Of a DNA stretch of 64,000 nt, positions 19,148 to 32,841 are shown piece by piece. The stretch spans positions 204,038 through 268,037 of the forward strand of contig NZ_LMSI01000019.1 in assembly GCF_001428075.1 (NCBI RefSeq), in the 5' to 3' direction. The notes beneath the pieces are model-generated. The model saw only the letters and a list, made by a program, of their open reading frames with translations, was not told the origin of the DNA and did not search any database. This stretch comes from Arthrobacter sp. Soil764. GTDB lineage: Bacteria > Actinomycetota > Actinomycetes > Actinomycetales > Micrococcaceae. The number at the start of each line of letters is the position of its first letter. Position 1 is the stretch's first letter. Made by a program: the position numbers and the translations under genes.

Positions 19148-20955
19148 CGGCGGTGGAAGAAGCAGGGGAGACGGAGCACAGGTTCTGGCCGACGGCCGGC
19201 AGGCTCCTTGGACTGCTGCGCCCCTTCCGACTGCAGATGCTCGGTGCGGTGGCGGCAACCTGCGCCTTCGCGACTCTCAACGTTGCCGCCCCAAAGTACC
19301 TGGGCGACGCCACTGACGTGGTGGTGGATGGCATCTTCCAGGGAAGCCTTGACCAGCGCCTCGGAATCCTGCTGGCCGCCGTGGCCGTCATGTACGTCTT
19401 TGCCTCCCTGTTTAACTGGATCCAGGGCGCGCTGACCGCACGCGCAGTCCAGGGACTCATGTACGGCCTGCGTGCAGCAGTTGAGGACAAGCTGCACCGC
19501 CTCCCTTCGACCTATTTCCGGCAACGCTCCCGTGGTGACGTCCTGAGCAGGGCCACGAATGACATCGACAACATTGCACAGGCCCTGAACCAGGTCCTGA
19601 CCCAGCTCATCGTGTCCGTTCTGATGCTGTGCGGTTCCCTGGCCATGATGCTGTGGATCTCGCCGTTGCTGGCGGCCATTGCCATTGCCAGCGTTCCGGT
19701 CTCCACCTGGATCACCGTCCTGGTGGCCAGGCGGTCCCAGGAGCACTTCGCCAGGCAGTGGAAGGAAACGGGCGAGCTCAACGCACACGTGGAGGAATTC
19801 GTCAGCGGGCATGAAGTCATCAAGGCTTTTGGCCGGCAGGCACAGGCGGCGGAGGTGTTCAGGGCCAGCAACGGCCGCCTTGCCCGGGCAGCGGCCAAAG
19901 CCCAATACTCAGCCGGGGTGGTCCAGCCGCTGATGGTGCTGATGTCCAACCTTAACTACATTGCTGTTGCCGTGGTGGGGGCGCTGCAGGTCATCGCCGG
20001 AACCATGACCATTGGCGGAGTCCAGGCATTCATTCAGTTCAGCCGGTTGTTCACCCAGCCGGTGGGGCAGATCGGCGGGCTGCTGAACGTGATGCAGTCC
20101 TGCGCCGCATCCGCAGCACGGGTTTTCGTGCTCCTGGACGCCGGCGAAGACCCGCAGGAGCCCCCGGGCAAGGCAACCGGCGTGGCTGCAGCAGGGCGCA
20201 TGGCCTTCCACGACGTCACGTTCGGCTACCCGGGCTCCGTCCCGGCGGTCCGCAACCTCACCTTCACGGTGGAGCCCGGCCAGGCAGTGGCCATCGTAGG
20301 ACACACCGGCGCGGGCAAGAGCACTGTGGTGAACCTGCTCATGCGGTTCCTGGAACCTTCCTCCGGACGGATCACCATGGGCGGGAGGGACATCGCCGAC
20401 ATTCCCCGTGACCAGCTGCGGGCCCGGTTCGGCGTAGTGCTTCAGGATTCCTGGCTCTTTGCGGGGACAATCCGGGAAAACATCGCTTATGGCCTGACCG
20501 GTGCCACGGATGCTGCCATCGTTGCCGCCGCCGAAGCCACCTACGCGGACCGTTTCATCAGATCCCTGCCACACGGCTACGCAACGATGCTGGAGAACAG
20601 CGGGGAGCCGCTCAGCCAGGGGCAGCGCCAGCTCATCACCATCGCCAGGGCACAGCTTGCCGGGCGCAGCGTGCTGGTCCTGGATGAAGCCACCAGCTCC
20701 GTGGATTCCAGGACCGAGCTGCTCATCAGGCAGGCGATGCAGCGGCTCCGCCAAGGACGGACCAGTTTCGTGATTGCGCACCGTTTGTCCACCATCCGGA
20801 ACGCTGATCTAATTCTCGTCATGGACCATGGACGCATCGTCGAGCAAGGCACGCATGGAAGCCTCCTTGCTGCCAACAGCTACTACGCAAGGCTGTACAA
20901 CGCGCAGTTCGCCGAACGTGACGGCCGGGCCGGCGTTCTGGAGGGTGGCCTGTGA
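19144..20955 (+). CDS. ABC exporter half-transporter B, intact catalytic Glu
   Basis: A 603-residue partner of the preceding half transporter. It has an N-terminal six-TM domain, then an NBD with Walker A GHTGAGKST, Walker B VLVLDEATSSVD with the catalytic Glu, and H-loop IAHRLST. Its signature is LSQGQRQL instead of LSGGQ. In a head-to-tail NBD dimer, this altered signature would face the Walker motifs of subunit A, so both deviations fall in the same non-hydrolysing site. It starts at GTG overlapping the upstream stop and ends in another GTGA overlap with the GntR gene. Substrate unknown. Confidence 0.9.
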   Translation: MTAVEEAGETEHRFWPTAGRLLGLLRPFRLQMLGAVAATCAFATLNVAAPKYLGDATDVVVDGIFQGSLDQRLGILLAAVAVMYVFASLFNWIQGALTARAVQGLMYGLRAAVEDKLHRLPSTYFRQRSRGDVLSRATNDIDNIAQALNQVLTQLIVSVLMLCGSLAMMLWISPLLAAIAIASVPVSTWITVLVARRSQEHFARQWKETGELNAHVEEFVSGHEVIKAFGRQAQAAEVFRASNGRLARAAAKAQYSAGVVQPLMVLMSNLNYIAVAVVGALQVIAGTMTIGGVQAFIQFSRLFTQPVGQIGGLLNVMQSCAASAARVFVLLDAGEDPQEPPGKATGVAAAGRMAFHDVTFGYPGSVPAVRNLTFTVEPGQAVAIVGHTGAGKSTVVNLLMRFLEPSSGRITMGGRDIADIPRDQLRARFGVVLQDSWLFAGTIRENIAYGLTGATDAAIVAAAEATYADRFIRSLPHGYATMLENSGEPLSQGQRQLITIARAQLAGRSVLVLDEATSSVDSRTELLIRQAMQRLRQGRTSFVIAHRLSTIRNADLILVMDHGRIVEQGTHGSLLAANSYYARLYNAQFAERDGRAGVLEGGL

Positions 20956-21332
20956 GTAACGGCGCCGGCTTCCCCGGTTCCTGGCGGCCCAACCCGGCCA
21001 GCACTGTTGCGTTGTTTGAGCAGCTGCGGCTCCAGGTCATCCACCTGGCAGACAGCGGCGCGCTGGCACCGGGCACCAGGCTGCCTGCCGTGCGGGCCCT
21101 CGCGGAGAAGCTGGACGTCGCCCCGCACACCGTGGCCAGGGCGTACAAGGAACTGGAGGCTGCCGGCATCGTTACCACCCGCGGCCGCAACGGGACGGTG
21201 GTCGCCGCACGGGATGAGCGGCTGGGAGGCCTGTCGGCCGCGGCTTCCGCCTACGCCGCCGCCGCCAAATCCCAAGGGGCCAGTTTCGCCGAGGCAGTGA
21301 AGATCCTGGCGGCCGCCTACGATGTTCCCTGA
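20952..21332 (+). CDS. GntR-family regulator, YtrA type
   Basis: A 126-residue regulator with an N-terminal winged helix (TVALFEQLRLQVIHLADSG; LPAVRALAEKLDVAPHTVARAYKELEAAGIVTTRGRNG) and only a short helical tail (about 45 residues). This is the YtrA subgroup, which typically autoregulates ABC-transporter operons. Its start overlaps the stop of exporter subunit B (GTGA), so it is produced with the transporter it probably controls. No effector-binding domain is present. Confidence 0.88.
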   Translation: MSNGAGFPGSWRPNPASTVALFEQLRLQVIHLADSGALAPGTRLPAVRALAEKLDVAPHTVARAYKELEAAGIVTTRGRNGTVVAARDERLGGLSAAASAYAAAAKSQGASFAEAVKILAAAYDVP

Positions 21333-21350
21333 TGGCGGAACCGTAAGTGT

Positions 21351-21366
21351 TCGAAAAAGTTTTCGA
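21351..21366 (+). promoter_or_regulatory. LexA (SOS) box upstream of uvrA
   Basis: TCGAAAAAGTTTTCGA matches the Gram-positive/actinobacterial LexA consensus TCGAAC-N4-GTTCGA in size (16 bp) and in both TCGAA/TTCGA half-sites. It ends 1 bp before the predicted -10 hexamer, so bound LexA would occlude the promoter. Confidence 0.7.
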
Positions 21367-21367
21367 T

Positions 21368-21373
21368 TAGCAT
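21368..21373 (+). promoter_or_regulatory. -10 element, leaderless uvrA
   Basis: TAGCAT ends 6 nt before the GTG at 21380, the same arrangement as uvrB and uvrC. Confidence 0.5.
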
Positions 21374-21379
21374 AATGGG

Positions 21380-24304
<2,925 letters not shown>

Positions 24305-24383
24305 GCGGGGGAAATTCCGGTGAAGTATTCCTCCCGGGGAATGCGAGTTTCAGGCACTCCTGCTGTCGTGAGAAACTAACCCG

Positions 24384-25100
24384 GTGACTTCAACAACAGT
24401 GCCCGTGATCTTTGACCTGGACGGCACTCTTGTCGACCCTGCAGGTGGAATAACCGAGGGAATTGCCTCAGCCCTCCGTGGACTGGGACTCCCGGTTCCC
24501 GGCCAGGACCTGCTCGATGCGATGATCGGCCCCAAGCTGAGCGATTCCCTGCTCAACGTGGCAAAGGTCCCGGCGGACCGCCTGGAAGAGGTGGTCCGCC
24601 GGTACCGCGAGCACTATGTGTCCACGGGAATAGCCCAGAGCCGGCTGTATCCGGGCATCCGCGCGATCCTTGAATCCTTCGCCGCCGCGGGACAGCCTGT
24701 GGCAGTAGCCACGCAAAAGCCCCAGCGCCTGGCGCACAAAGTACTGGCACACCATGGCATCGACGGATTCTTCCACGGCATCCACGGATCCGCCGATGAC
24801 GAAGCGGCAGTGGACGGCGTCCCGCTGGGCAAGACCCAAATCATCGCCGCCGCCCTGCGGGACCTGGACACGCAGCACGCCATCATGGTGGGGGACCGCG
24901 CCCAGGACGTGTCCGGCGCAATCGCCAACGGACTGGACTGCATCGGCGTCGCATGGGGATTCGCGCCGGACGGCGAACTGGAGGAAGCCGGCTCTGTGGC
25001 CGTCGTCAGTACCCACGGGGAATTGGTCGACGTCATCGAGCGGCTGCAGGCTGTCCACGCTGCGGCAATGAGCGGGGTGAGCAACGATGGAAATGTTTGA
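24384..25100 (+). CDS. HAD-superfamily phosphatase, phosphoglycolate-phosphatase-like
   Basis: A 238-residue HAD hydrolase. Motif I is VIFDLDGTLVD, with nucleophile Asp and acid/base Asp two residues apart near residue 11. Motif II lies in PVAVATQKPQ, and motif IV in IMVGDRAQDVSGA. The cap domain fits the Gph/PGP class, but the true substrate is not readable from sequence. It overlaps the following acyltransferase gene by 14 bp, so the two are probably coexpressed. Confidence 0.85.
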   Translation: MTSTTVPVIFDLDGTLVDPAGGITEGIASALRGLGLPVPGQDLLDAMIGPKLSDSLLNVAKVPADRLEEVVRRYREHYVSTGIAQSRLYPGIRAILESFAAAGQPVAVATQKPQRLAHKVLAHHGIDGFFHGIHGSADDEAAVDGVPLGKTQIIAAALRDLDTQHAIMVGDRAQDVSGAIANGLDCIGVAWGFAPDGELEEAGSVAVVSTHGELVDVIERLQAVHAAAMSGVSNDGNV

Positions 25101-25755
25101 TGCCGTCCGCTGGACCACGCGCAACCTGATTGCCGGCACCTGCCGGCCCACCGTCGTCGGACTGGAAAACGTCCCCTCCGACGGCCCCTTCATCGTGGCT
25201 CCCAACCACCTGTCCTTCTTCGACAGCGTGATCGTGCAGGCACTGATGCCCAGACCGGTCGCTTTCTTTGCCAAAGCCGAATACTTCACCACCGGCGGCG
25301 TCAAGGGCAAGGTCATGAAGGCGTTCTTCGAATCCGTGGGCTCCATCCCGGTGGAGCGCGGCGAACAGGCCGCCAGTGTCCAGGCGCTCAAGACGCTCCT
25401 GGACATCCTTGAAGCAGGCCGCGGCATCGGAATCTACCCGGAGGGAACCCGTTCCCGTGACGGCATCCTCTACCGGGGACGCACCGGGGTCGGCTGGCTG
25501 GCGCTCACCACCGGGGCGCCCGTGATTCCCGTGGGCCTGATCGGCACCGAGGAGCTCCAGCGTGCCGGCGAAAAGGGGGTCAGGCCGCAGCACTTCACCA
25601 TGAAAGTGGGGGAGCCGCTGTACTTCGACAAGACCGGGCCGGACCACTCCCTTCCTGCCCGCCGGGAAGTCACGGACCGGATCATGGATGCCATTGCCGA
25701 ACTCAGCGGCCAGCAGCGCTCCACCAGCTACAACCAGAGCAAGGCCGCAGAATAG
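25087..25755 (+). CDS. 1-acyl-sn-glycerol-3-phosphate acyltransferase (PlsC family)
   Basis: A 222-residue membrane-associated acyltransferase, probably converting lysophosphatidate to phosphatidate in phospholipid synthesis. It has motif I NHLSFFDS (the catalytic HX4D), motif II around FAKAEYFT, motif III YPEGTRSRDG, and motif IV APVIPVGLIG. The coupling to a HAD phosphatase suggests a role in lipid or phosphate-ester metabolism, but that is inference. It sits directly upstream of uvrC, which has its own promoter. Confidence 0.88.
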   Translation: MEMFDAVRWTTRNLIAGTCRPTVVGLENVPSDGPFIVAPNHLSFFDSVIVQALMPRPVAFFAKAEYFTTGGVKGKVMKAFFESVGSIPVERGEQAASVQALKTLLDILEAGRGIGIYPEGTRSRDGILYRGRTGVGWLALTTGAPVIPVGLIGTEELQRAGEKGVRPQHFTMKVGEPLYFDKTGPDHSLPARREVTDRIMDAIAELSGQQRSTSYNQSKAAE

Positions 25756-25786
25756 CCGCCTGGCAGGGAGACCCGGCGCGACTCAG

Positions 25787-25792
25787 TAGACT
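25787..25792 (+). promoter_or_regulatory. -10 element, leaderless uvrC
   Basis: TAGACT ends 6 nt before the GTG at 25799; no SD is available in that gap. Confidence 0.5.
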
Positions 25793-25798
25793 TGATAG

Positions 25799-27814
25799 GT
25801 GGCAAATCCAGCAAGTTACCGGCCCAAAACCGGTGAAATCCCCACCAACCCGGGCGTCTACCGGTTCCGTGATCCGCACGGCCGGGTCATCTATGTCGGC
25901 AAAGCGAAAAGCCTCCGGTCCCGGCTGAACTCCTATTTCGCCAACCCGGCCGGGCTGCTGCCCAAGACCTACGCCATGGTCCACGCGGCCAGCAGCGTCG
26001 AGTGGACCGTGGTTGGCAGCGAACTGGAGTCGCTGCAGCTCGAATACACCTGGATCAAAGAATTCAAGCCGCGCTTCAATGTGGTGTTCCGGGATGACAA
26101 AACCTATCCCTACCTTGCCGTGACCATGAGCGAGAAGTACCCCCGGGTACAGGTCATGCGGGGGGACAAGCGCAAAGGCACCCGCTACTTCGGCCCCTAC
26201 ACTGCCGGTGCCATCCGCGAAACCATGGACACCCTGCTCCGGGTCTTCCCGGTCCGCAGCTGCAGCGCCGGCGTCTTCAAGCGCGCGCAGGCCAGCGGAC
26301 GCCCCTGCCTGCTGGGATACATCGACAAGTGCTCCGCCCCATGTGTGGGGCGGATCGAGCCGGAGGACCACCGGGCACTGGCGGAGGATTTCTGCGCCTT
26401 TATGGGCGGCGAGGCCAAGCGGTTCATCACCAAGCTGGAAAAACAGATGGCCGACGCCGTGGCGAAACTCGACTACGAGCACGCCGCACGTTTGCGGGAC
26501 GACATCACCGCCCTGCGCAAGGTCTTCGAGCGGAACGCAGTGGTGCTGGCCGAGGACACCGACGCCGACGTTTTCGCCCTGCATGAAGACGAACTGGAGG
26601 CCGCAGTCCAGGTGTTCCATGTCCGCGGCGGCAGGATCCGCGGCCAGCGCGGCTGGGTGGTGGAAAAGGTGGAGGACTTCACCACTCCGGACCTCGTGGA
26701 GCACCTGCTGCAGCAGGTCTACGGCGAGGACGGCGACACCCACGGCCGGCTGCCCCGCGAAGTCCTGGTGCCCGTGGCACCCAGCAACGGGGAGGACCTC
26801 GCCAAATGGCTGGGCGGCATCCGCGGTGCCAAGGTGGACATCCGGGTGCCGCAGCGCGGAGACAAGGCGGCGCTGATGTCCACCGTCCGCGAAAATGCCG
26901 AGCACGCGCTGAAACTCCACAAGACGCGGCGCGCCGGGGACATCACCGTCAGGTCCCAGGCCCTTCAGGAACTCCAGGAAGCGCTGGACCTGCCCGTGCC
27001 CCTGCTCCGGATCGAATGCTTCGACGTCTCCCATGTCCAGGGCACCAACGTGGTGGCGTCAATGGTGGTGGTGGAGGACGGGTTGCCCAAGAAGTCCGAT
27101 TACCGCAAGTTCTCCATCACCGGCCCCGCTGCAAACGATGACACGGCGGCCATGCATGACGTCCTGACCCGGCGGTTCCGCCATTACCTGCAGGACAAGT
27201 CTGCCCAGGTGGATGAATCCGTCCTGGCCTCCGACGGGCAGGATGCGGCCCAGGAAGTGGCGGTGGACAAGAGTTCCGTACTGGACACCACCACACCTGC
27301 CCCCAAGGCAAAATTCGCCTACCCACCCAACCTGGTGGTGGTGGACGGCGGGCAGCCCCAGGTGAACGCGGCGGCCCGTGCCCTGAGGGACCTGGGCATC
27401 GACGACGTCTACGTCGTTGGCCTGGCCAAACGACTGGAGGAAGTGTGGCTTCCGGACAGCGACTTCCCTGTCATCCTGCCCCGCACGTCGCAGGGGCTGT
27501 ATCTGCTGCAGCGCATCCGTGACGAGGCGCACCGCTTCGCCATCACGTTCCACCGGCAAAAGCGGGGCAAGGCCATGACGGTGTCGGCGCTCGACGCCGT
27601 TCCGGGCCTCGGTGCCTCCAAGCGCAAAGCCCTGTTGGCCCACTTTGGATCGGTCAAGGGCGTCAAGGCCGCCACTGTGGAAGAGCTGGCGCAGGCAAAG
27701 GGCATTGGTCCGGCACTGGCCACTGCCATCGTGAACCACTTCGCGTCCGACGGACCCGAGGCCGTTGCCGTGCCCGCGATCAACATGACCACCGGTGAAA
27801 TCATCGAGACTTAG
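25799..27814 (+). CDS. uvrC: excinuclease ABC subunit C
   Basis: Makes both incisions flanking a lesion after UvrB binding. The 671 residues have an N-terminal GIY-YIG nuclease domain ([19 protein letters not shown], residues ~18-36), a UVR motif near 210-240 ([13 protein letters not shown]), an RNase-H-like nuclease domain beginning near [10 protein letters not shown] (~residue 403), and a C-terminal tandem helix-hairpin-helix region ([23 protein letters not shown]). There is a slightly extended loop around residues 475-505. It heads the widely conserved uvrC-rapZ-yvcK-whiA block. Confidence 0.98.
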   Translation: MANPASYRPKTGEIPTNPGVYRFRDPHGRVIYVGKAKSLRSRLNSYFANPAGLLPKTYAMVHAASSVEWTVVGSELESLQLEYTWIKEFKPRFNVVFRDDKTYPYLAVTMSEKYPRVQVMRGDKRKGTRYFGPYTAGAIRETMDTLLRVFPVRSCSAGVFKRAQASGRPCLLGYIDKCSAPCVGRIEPEDHRALAEDFCAFMGGEAKRFITKLEKQMADAVAKLDYEHAARLRDDITALRKVFERNAVVLAEDTDADVFALHEDELEAAVQVFHVRGGRIRGQRGWVVEKVEDFTTPDLVEHLLQQVYGEDGDTHGRLPREVLVPVAPSNGEDLAKWLGGIRGAKVDIRVPQRGDKAALMSTVRENAEHALKLHKTRRAGDITVRSQALQELQEALDLPVPLLRIECFDVSHVQGTNVVASMVVVEDGLPKKSDYRKFSITGPAANDDTAAMHDVLTRRFRHYLQDKSAQVDESVLASDGQDAAQEVAVDKSSVLDTTTPAPKAKFAYPPNLVVVDGGQPQVNAAARALRDLGIDDVYVVGLAKRLEEVWLPDSDFPVILPRTSQGLYLLQRIRDEAHRFAITFHRQKRGKAMTVSALDAVPGLGASKRKALLAHFGSVKGVKAATVEELAQAKGIGPALATAIVNHFASDGPEAVAVPAINMTTGEIIET

Positions 27815-27835
27815 CGCCGGCCCCGGAAACTTAGC

Positions 27836-27841
27836 TAGGGT
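27836..27841 (+). promoter_or_regulatory. candidate -10 upstream of rapZ
   Basis: TAGGGT in the 86-bp uvrC-rapZ gap would give rapZ-yvcK-whiA a promoter of their own with a ~53-nt leader. Confidence 0.3.
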
Positions 27842-27900
27842 AAAGGACGGGCAGCGCCATTGCGGCTGCCGGCGGACAACGAGGAAACGGGGCAGGCTTC

Positions 27901-28824
27901 ATGGCAGACACGACGGCGGGATCCGGAGCGGATCAGGACGGGCTGGAGCCTGTCAAACCGCTCGAAGCGGAGCTGCTGGTGGTCACCGGAATGTCCGGCG
28001 CCGGGCGGAGCACCGCGGCGGACGCCCTGGAAGACCACGGCTGGTATGTCGTGGAGAACCTCCCGCCCCAGATGCTCGGCACACTGGCAGAGCTCGTCTC
28101 ACACGCCCCGCAATCAATTCCCCGGCTCGCAGTAGTGATCGATGTCCGCAGCAAGGGCCTCTTCGCGGACATCCGCGCGGCCCTGGGGGCTCTCGCCGCC
28201 AGCGGGGTCACCTTCCGTGTCCTGTTCCTTGACGCCAGCGACAACGTCCTGGTCCGGAGGTTCGAACAGGGGCGCCGGCCCCACCCGCTGCAGGGCGGTG
28301 GACGGATCCTGGACGGCATCGCTGCTGAACGCGAGCTGCTGCAGGAACTGCGCGACAGCTCCGACGTCGTTCTGGACACCTCCAACTACAACGTTCATGG
28401 CCTGGCCACCGCAATCACTGAACTATTCAGCGAAACCGGGCCGGTGGCCCTGCGGCTGAACGTCATGAGCTTTGGCTTCAAGTACGGCCTGCCGGTGGAC
28501 GCGAACTATGTGGCCGACGTCAGGTTCATTCCCAATCCGCACTGGGTGCCGCAGCTGCGTCCGCTGACCGGCCTGGACAAGGACGTCAGTGATTACGTGC
28601 TGGAGGCCGAGGGCGTCAAGAACTTCGTGGACCGCTACGTCCTGGCCCTGGAACCCGTCCTGGAGGGGTACCGCCGGGAGAACAAGCACTACGCCACCAT
28701 CGCCGTCGGGTGCACGGGCGGCAAACACCGCTCCGTGGCGGTTGCAGAGGAGCTTTCCAAGAAACTTGCGCAGTACCCGCGGGTCACGGTGACCACCGCG
28801 CACCGGGATCTGGGCCGCGAATAA
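27901..28824 (+). CDS. rapZ: RapZ family nucleotide-binding protein
   Basis: A 307-residue P-loop protein. In enterobacteria RapZ is an RNase E adapter controlling amino-sugar synthesis; the actinobacterial role is less clear. The P-loop reads GMSGAGRST, with Arg in the usual Lys position, as is common in actinobacterial homologues. The C-terminal domain has [15 protein letters not shown] and the metabolite-binding segment [13 protein letters not shown]. Its stop overlaps the yvcK start (TAATG), so translation is coupled. Confidence 0.93.
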   Translation: MADTTAGSGADQDGLEPVKPLEAELLVVTGMSGAGRSTAADALEDHGWYVVENLPPQMLGTLAELVSHAPQSIPRLAVVIDVRSKGLFADIRAALGALAASGVTFRVLFLDASDNVLVRRFEQGRRPHPLQGGGRILDGIAAERELLQELRDSSDVVLDTSNYNVHGLATAITELFSETGPVALRLNVMSFGFKYGLPVDANYVADVRFIPNPHWVPQLRPLTGLDKDVSDYVLEAEGVKNFVDRYVLALEPVLEGYRRENKHYATIAVGCTGGKHRSVAVAEELSKKLAQYPRVTVTTAHRDLGRE

Positions 28825-29843
28825 TGGCCCTGTTCACCGGAGCCCTGCCCCTGGTGCCGCCCGCCACAGGCAAGGGCTCGGGCCAGCAGGACAAGGGCCC
28901 CAACGTGGTGGCTTTGGGGGGCGGGCACGGCCTGGCGGCCTCACTGTCCGCGCTGCGCCTGCTCACCTCCGAACTTACCGCGGTGGTCACGGTGGCGGAC
29001 GACGGCGGCTCCTCCGGGCGTCTGCGCGAGGAGTACGGCGTCCTTCCGCCGGGAGACCTCCGCATGGCCCTGTCCGCGCTCTGCGACGACACCGACTGGG
29101 GCCGCACTTGGCGCGATGTCATGCAGCACCGGTTCCGTGCCGGGAAGGGGCCCGGCGGGTCGCTGGACGAGCACGCCATGGGGAACCTGCTGATCGTCAC
29201 GCTGTGGGAGCTGCTGGGCGATACCGTTGCCGGGCTCAAGTGGGCCGGCGCGCTGCTCGGCGCCCGCGGCCAGGTCCTGCCGATGTCCACCGTCCCGCTC
29301 ACCATTGAGGGTGATGTGCGCGTGCCCTCACCGGACGGCGGAACGGCACTGGAGACTATCCATGGCCAGGCGCGGTGCGCCGTAGCCGGTTCGCTCGAGG
29401 AAGTCCGGCTCCTGCCAAAAGCGGCGCCCGCCTGCACGGACGCCCTGACCGCCATTGAGCTGGCGGACTGGGTGGTCCTGGGCCCGGGCTCCTGGTACAC
29501 GTCAGTCCTGCCGCACCTGCTCCTGCCCGAAATGCGCCAGGCGCTCTGCAGCACGCCCGCCAAGCGCTGCCTGACCATGAACCTCGCCATGGACACCAAG
29601 GAAACCACCGGCATGACGGCGGCGGACCACCTGCACGTCCTTCGGCGGTACGCCCCGGAGTTCAGCGTGGACGTGGTCCTGGCCGACCCCACGTCCGTAC
29701 CGGACCGGCAGGAGTTCGAGAAGGCAGCCGGCATGATCGGGGCAGAGGTGGTCTTGGGTAAAGTAGGGGCGTCGGGACGCCGCCCTGTCCACGAGCCGCT
29801 GCGGCTGGCGACGGCGTACCAGGACATTTTTGGGAACAGTTAG
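28824..29843 (+). CDS. yvcK: YvcK/CofD-like gluconeogenesis factor
   Basis: A 339-residue member of the YvcK family, which binds UDP-sugars and is needed for morphology and growth on gluconeogenic carbon sources in Bacillus and mycobacteria. Typical segments are NVVALGGGHGLAASL near residue 28, VTVADDGGSSGRLR, and PGGSLDEHAMGNLL. The ATG overlapping the rapZ stop is chosen; upstream in-frame sequence lies inside rapZ. whiA follows 9 bp later. Confidence 0.95.
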   Translation: MALFTGALPLVPPATGKGSGQQDKGPNVVALGGGHGLAASLSALRLLTSELTAVVTVADDGGSSGRLREEYGVLPPGDLRMALSALCDDTDWGRTWRDVMQHRFRAGKGPGGSLDEHAMGNLLIVTLWELLGDTVAGLKWAGALLGARGQVLPMSTVPLTIEGDVRVPSPDGGTALETIHGQARCAVAGSLEEVRLLPKAAPACTDALTAIELADWVVLGPGSWYTSVLPHLLLPEMRQALCSTPAKRCLTMNLAMDTKETTGMTAADHLHVLRRYAPEFSVDVVLADPTSVPDRQEFEKAAGMIGAEVVLGKVGASGRRPVHEPLRLATAYQDIFGNS

Positions 29844-29852
29844 GAAGGTGCC

Positions 29853-30833
29853 ATGGCACTGACAGCATCAGTCAAGGAAGAACTGTCCCGTCTGGACATC
29901 AAGAAGTCATCAGTGCGCAAGGCCGAAGTCTCCGCCATGCTCCGGTTCGCCGGGGGACTGCACATCATTTCCGGCCGGATCGTCATCGAGGCGGAAGTAG
30001 ACCTCGCCTCGACGGCCCGCAGGCTCCGTGCCGCGATCGCCGAGGTCTACGGACACCAGAGCGAGATCATCGTAGTGTCGGCCGGCGGACTCCGGCGCGC
30101 CAGCCGCTACGTGGTCCGCGTGGTCCGGGACGGCGAGGCGCTGGCCCGCCAGACCGGTCTCCTGGACGGCAGGGGACGCCCCGTGCGCGGCCTGCCGTCC
30201 GCCGTCGTCAACGGGTCCGCGGCAGATGCCGAAGCCGTATGGCGCGGAGCCTTCTTGGCCCACGGCTCACTCACGGAGCCCGGCCGGTCATCCTCCCTTG
30301 AGGTCACCTGCCCCGGGCCGGAATCAGCGCTGGCCCTGGTGGGCGCGGCCCGCCGCCTGGACATCCAGGCCAAGGCCCGGGAAGTCAGGGGAGTGGACCG
30401 TGTGGTCATCCGCGACGGCGACACCATTGCCGCACTCCTCACCCGCATGGGAGCGCACGACGCGCTGATGGTGTGGGAGGAACGCCGCATGCGCAAGGAG
30501 GTCCGGGCCACCGCCAACAGGCTCGCCAACTTCGACGACGCCAACCTGCGCCGTTCCGCGCAGGCAGCCGTGGCCGCAGGGGCAAGGGTGGACCGGGCGC
30601 TGGAGATCCTGGGCGACGACGTTCCGGACCACCTCAAGTACGCGGGTGAACTGCGGGTGGCGCACAAGCAGGCAAGCCTGGACGAGCTGGGCCGTCTTGC
30701 CGATCCCGTCATGACCAAGGATGCAATTGCCGGCAGGATCCGGCGCCTGCTGGCCATGGCGGACAAGCGCGCGCTTGACCTGGGCATCCCCGGAACGGAC
30801 GCCAATGTGACGCCTGAAATGCTGGACGAGTAA
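29853..30833 (+). CDS. whiA: sporulation/cell-division regulator WhiA
   Basis: A 326-residue DNA-binding protein with an N-terminal degenerate LAGLIDADG homing-endonuclease-like fold and a C-terminal helix-turn-helix ([24 protein letters not shown]). WhiA activates sporulation and division genes in Streptomyces and affects division in other Gram-positives. The ATG has an AGGAAGG ribosome-binding site. This organism group does not sporulate, so a role in division or chromosome segregation is more likely. Last gene of the rapZ-yvcK-whiA unit. Confidence 0.97.
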   Translation: MALTASVKEELSRLDIKKSSVRKAEVSAMLRFAGGLHIISGRIVIEAEVDLASTARRLRAAIAEVYGHQSEIIVVSAGGLRRASRYVVRVVRDGEALARQTGLLDGRGRPVRGLPSAVVNGSAADAEAVWRGAFLAHGSLTEPGRSSSLEVTCPGPESALALVGAARRLDIQAKAREVRGVDRVVIRDGDTIAALLTRMGAHDALMVWEERRMRKEVRATANRLANFDDANLRRSAQAAVAAGARVDRALEILGDDVPDHLKYAGELRVAHKQASLDELGRLADPVMTKDAIAGRIRRLLAMADKRALDLGIPGTDANVTPEMLDE

Positions 30834-30841
30834 CCGCCCCA

Positions 30842-30847
30842 TAGAAT
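30842..30847 (+). promoter_or_regulatory. -10 element, sodA
   Basis: TAGAAT in an AT-rich stretch; transcription would start near 30854, followed by a CCGGGC/GCCCGG hairpin (30859-30877) in the leader. Confidence 0.4.
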
Positions 30848-30934
30848 CAAAAATAATTCCGGGCACCACCTGCCCGGATGCACGATCCGAGAGTTACCAA
30901 CCGGGCCTGCGGGTCCACGATATTGGAGGATTTT

Positions 30935-31561
30935 GTGACCGAGTACGTATTGCCGGAACTCAGCTACGATTACGCCGCCCTCGAACCGCACATCTCTGCG
31001 CGGATCATGGAACTGCACCACAGCAAGCACCACGCCACCTACGTGGCGGGCGCCAACAACGCCCTGGCCCAGCTGGCCGAGGCGCGCGAAAAGGGCGACT
31101 TCGCCAACATCAACCGGCTTTCCAAGGACCTCGCGTTCCACACCGGCGGCCACATCAACCACTCCGTCTTCTGGAAGAACCTTTCCCCGGACGGCGGCGA
31201 CAAGCCCGAGGGTGAGCTGGCTGCCGCCATCGATGACGCCTTCGGCTCCTTCGATGCCTTCCGCGCACAGTTCTCCGCCGCTGCCCTGGGCCTCCAGGGA
31301 TCGGGCTGGGGCTTCCTCGCCTACGAGCCCATCGGTGGAAATCTCGTCATCGAGCAGCTGTACGACCAGCAGGGCAACACCGCCCTGGGCACCACCCCGC
31401 TGCTGATGCTGGACATGTGGGAGCACGCCTTCTACCTGGACTACGTCAACGTGAAGGCCGACTACGTCAAGGCGTTCTGGAACATCGTCAACTGGGCAGA
31501 TGTCGCCCAGCGCTTCGAGGCAGCACGCACCAACGCAACGGGCCTCATCACCCTCCCGTAG
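30935..31561 (+). CDS. sodA: superoxide dismutase [Mn/Fe]
   Basis: A 208-residue enzyme that converts superoxide to peroxide and oxygen. The metal ligands are visible: His in [12 protein letters not shown], His in [11 protein letters not shown], and Asp/His in [13 protein letters not shown]. The sequence is of the Mn/cambialistic type; exact metal preference cannot be read. GTG 30935 with SD GGAGGA four bases upstream is a strong start. There is no export signal, so it acts in the cytoplasm. A hairpin terminator follows. Confidence 0.97.
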   Translation: MTEYVLPELSYDYAALEPHISARIMELHHSKHHATYVAGANNALAQLAEAREKGDFANINRLSKDLAFHTGGHINHSVFWKNLSPDGGDKPEGELAAAIDDAFGSFDAFRAQFSAAALGLQGSGWGFLAYEPIGGNLVIEQLYDQQGNTALGTTPLLMLDMWEHAFYLDYVNVKADYVKAFWNIVNWADVAQRFEAARTNATGLITLP

Positions 31562-31626
31562 TGACCGGGGTTATACCCCGCTGTAACAAACTTCACATTC
31601 GGACTTAAACTGGCCGGGATGTGGAC

Positions 31627-31656
31627 GGTCCGCCCCCGCACTTGCGGGGGCGGACC
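31627..31656 (+). terminator. terminator after sodA
   Basis: Perfect 14-bp arms GGTCCGCCCCCGCA (31627-31640) and TGCGGGGGCGGACC (31643-31656). The T tract is poor (CAGTTAAAC). Confidence 0.75.
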
Positions 31657-31680
31657 CAGTTAAACGTAAGATAGGTCACG

Positions 31681-31697
31681 GAAGGCGGTTAGCCTTC
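31681..31697 (+). promoter_or_regulatory. hairpin upstream of gap
   Basis: GAAGGC-N5-GCCTTC stem-loop in the 259-bp sodA-gap spacer. The gap promoter itself could not be fixed with confidence. Confidence 0.3.
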
Positions 31698-31727
31698 AGC
31701 AATGAGGCTGGTCGCCCTCCGTGTTAA

Positions 31728-32831
<1,104 letters not shown>

Positions 32832-32841
32832 GGTTAGACAC

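Noticed and set aside
27901..28824. RapZ P-loop with Arg instead of Lys (GMSGAGRST) as a possible inactivating change
   Set aside because: This substitution is common in actinobacterial RapZ proteins, so it is not a peculiarity of this genome.
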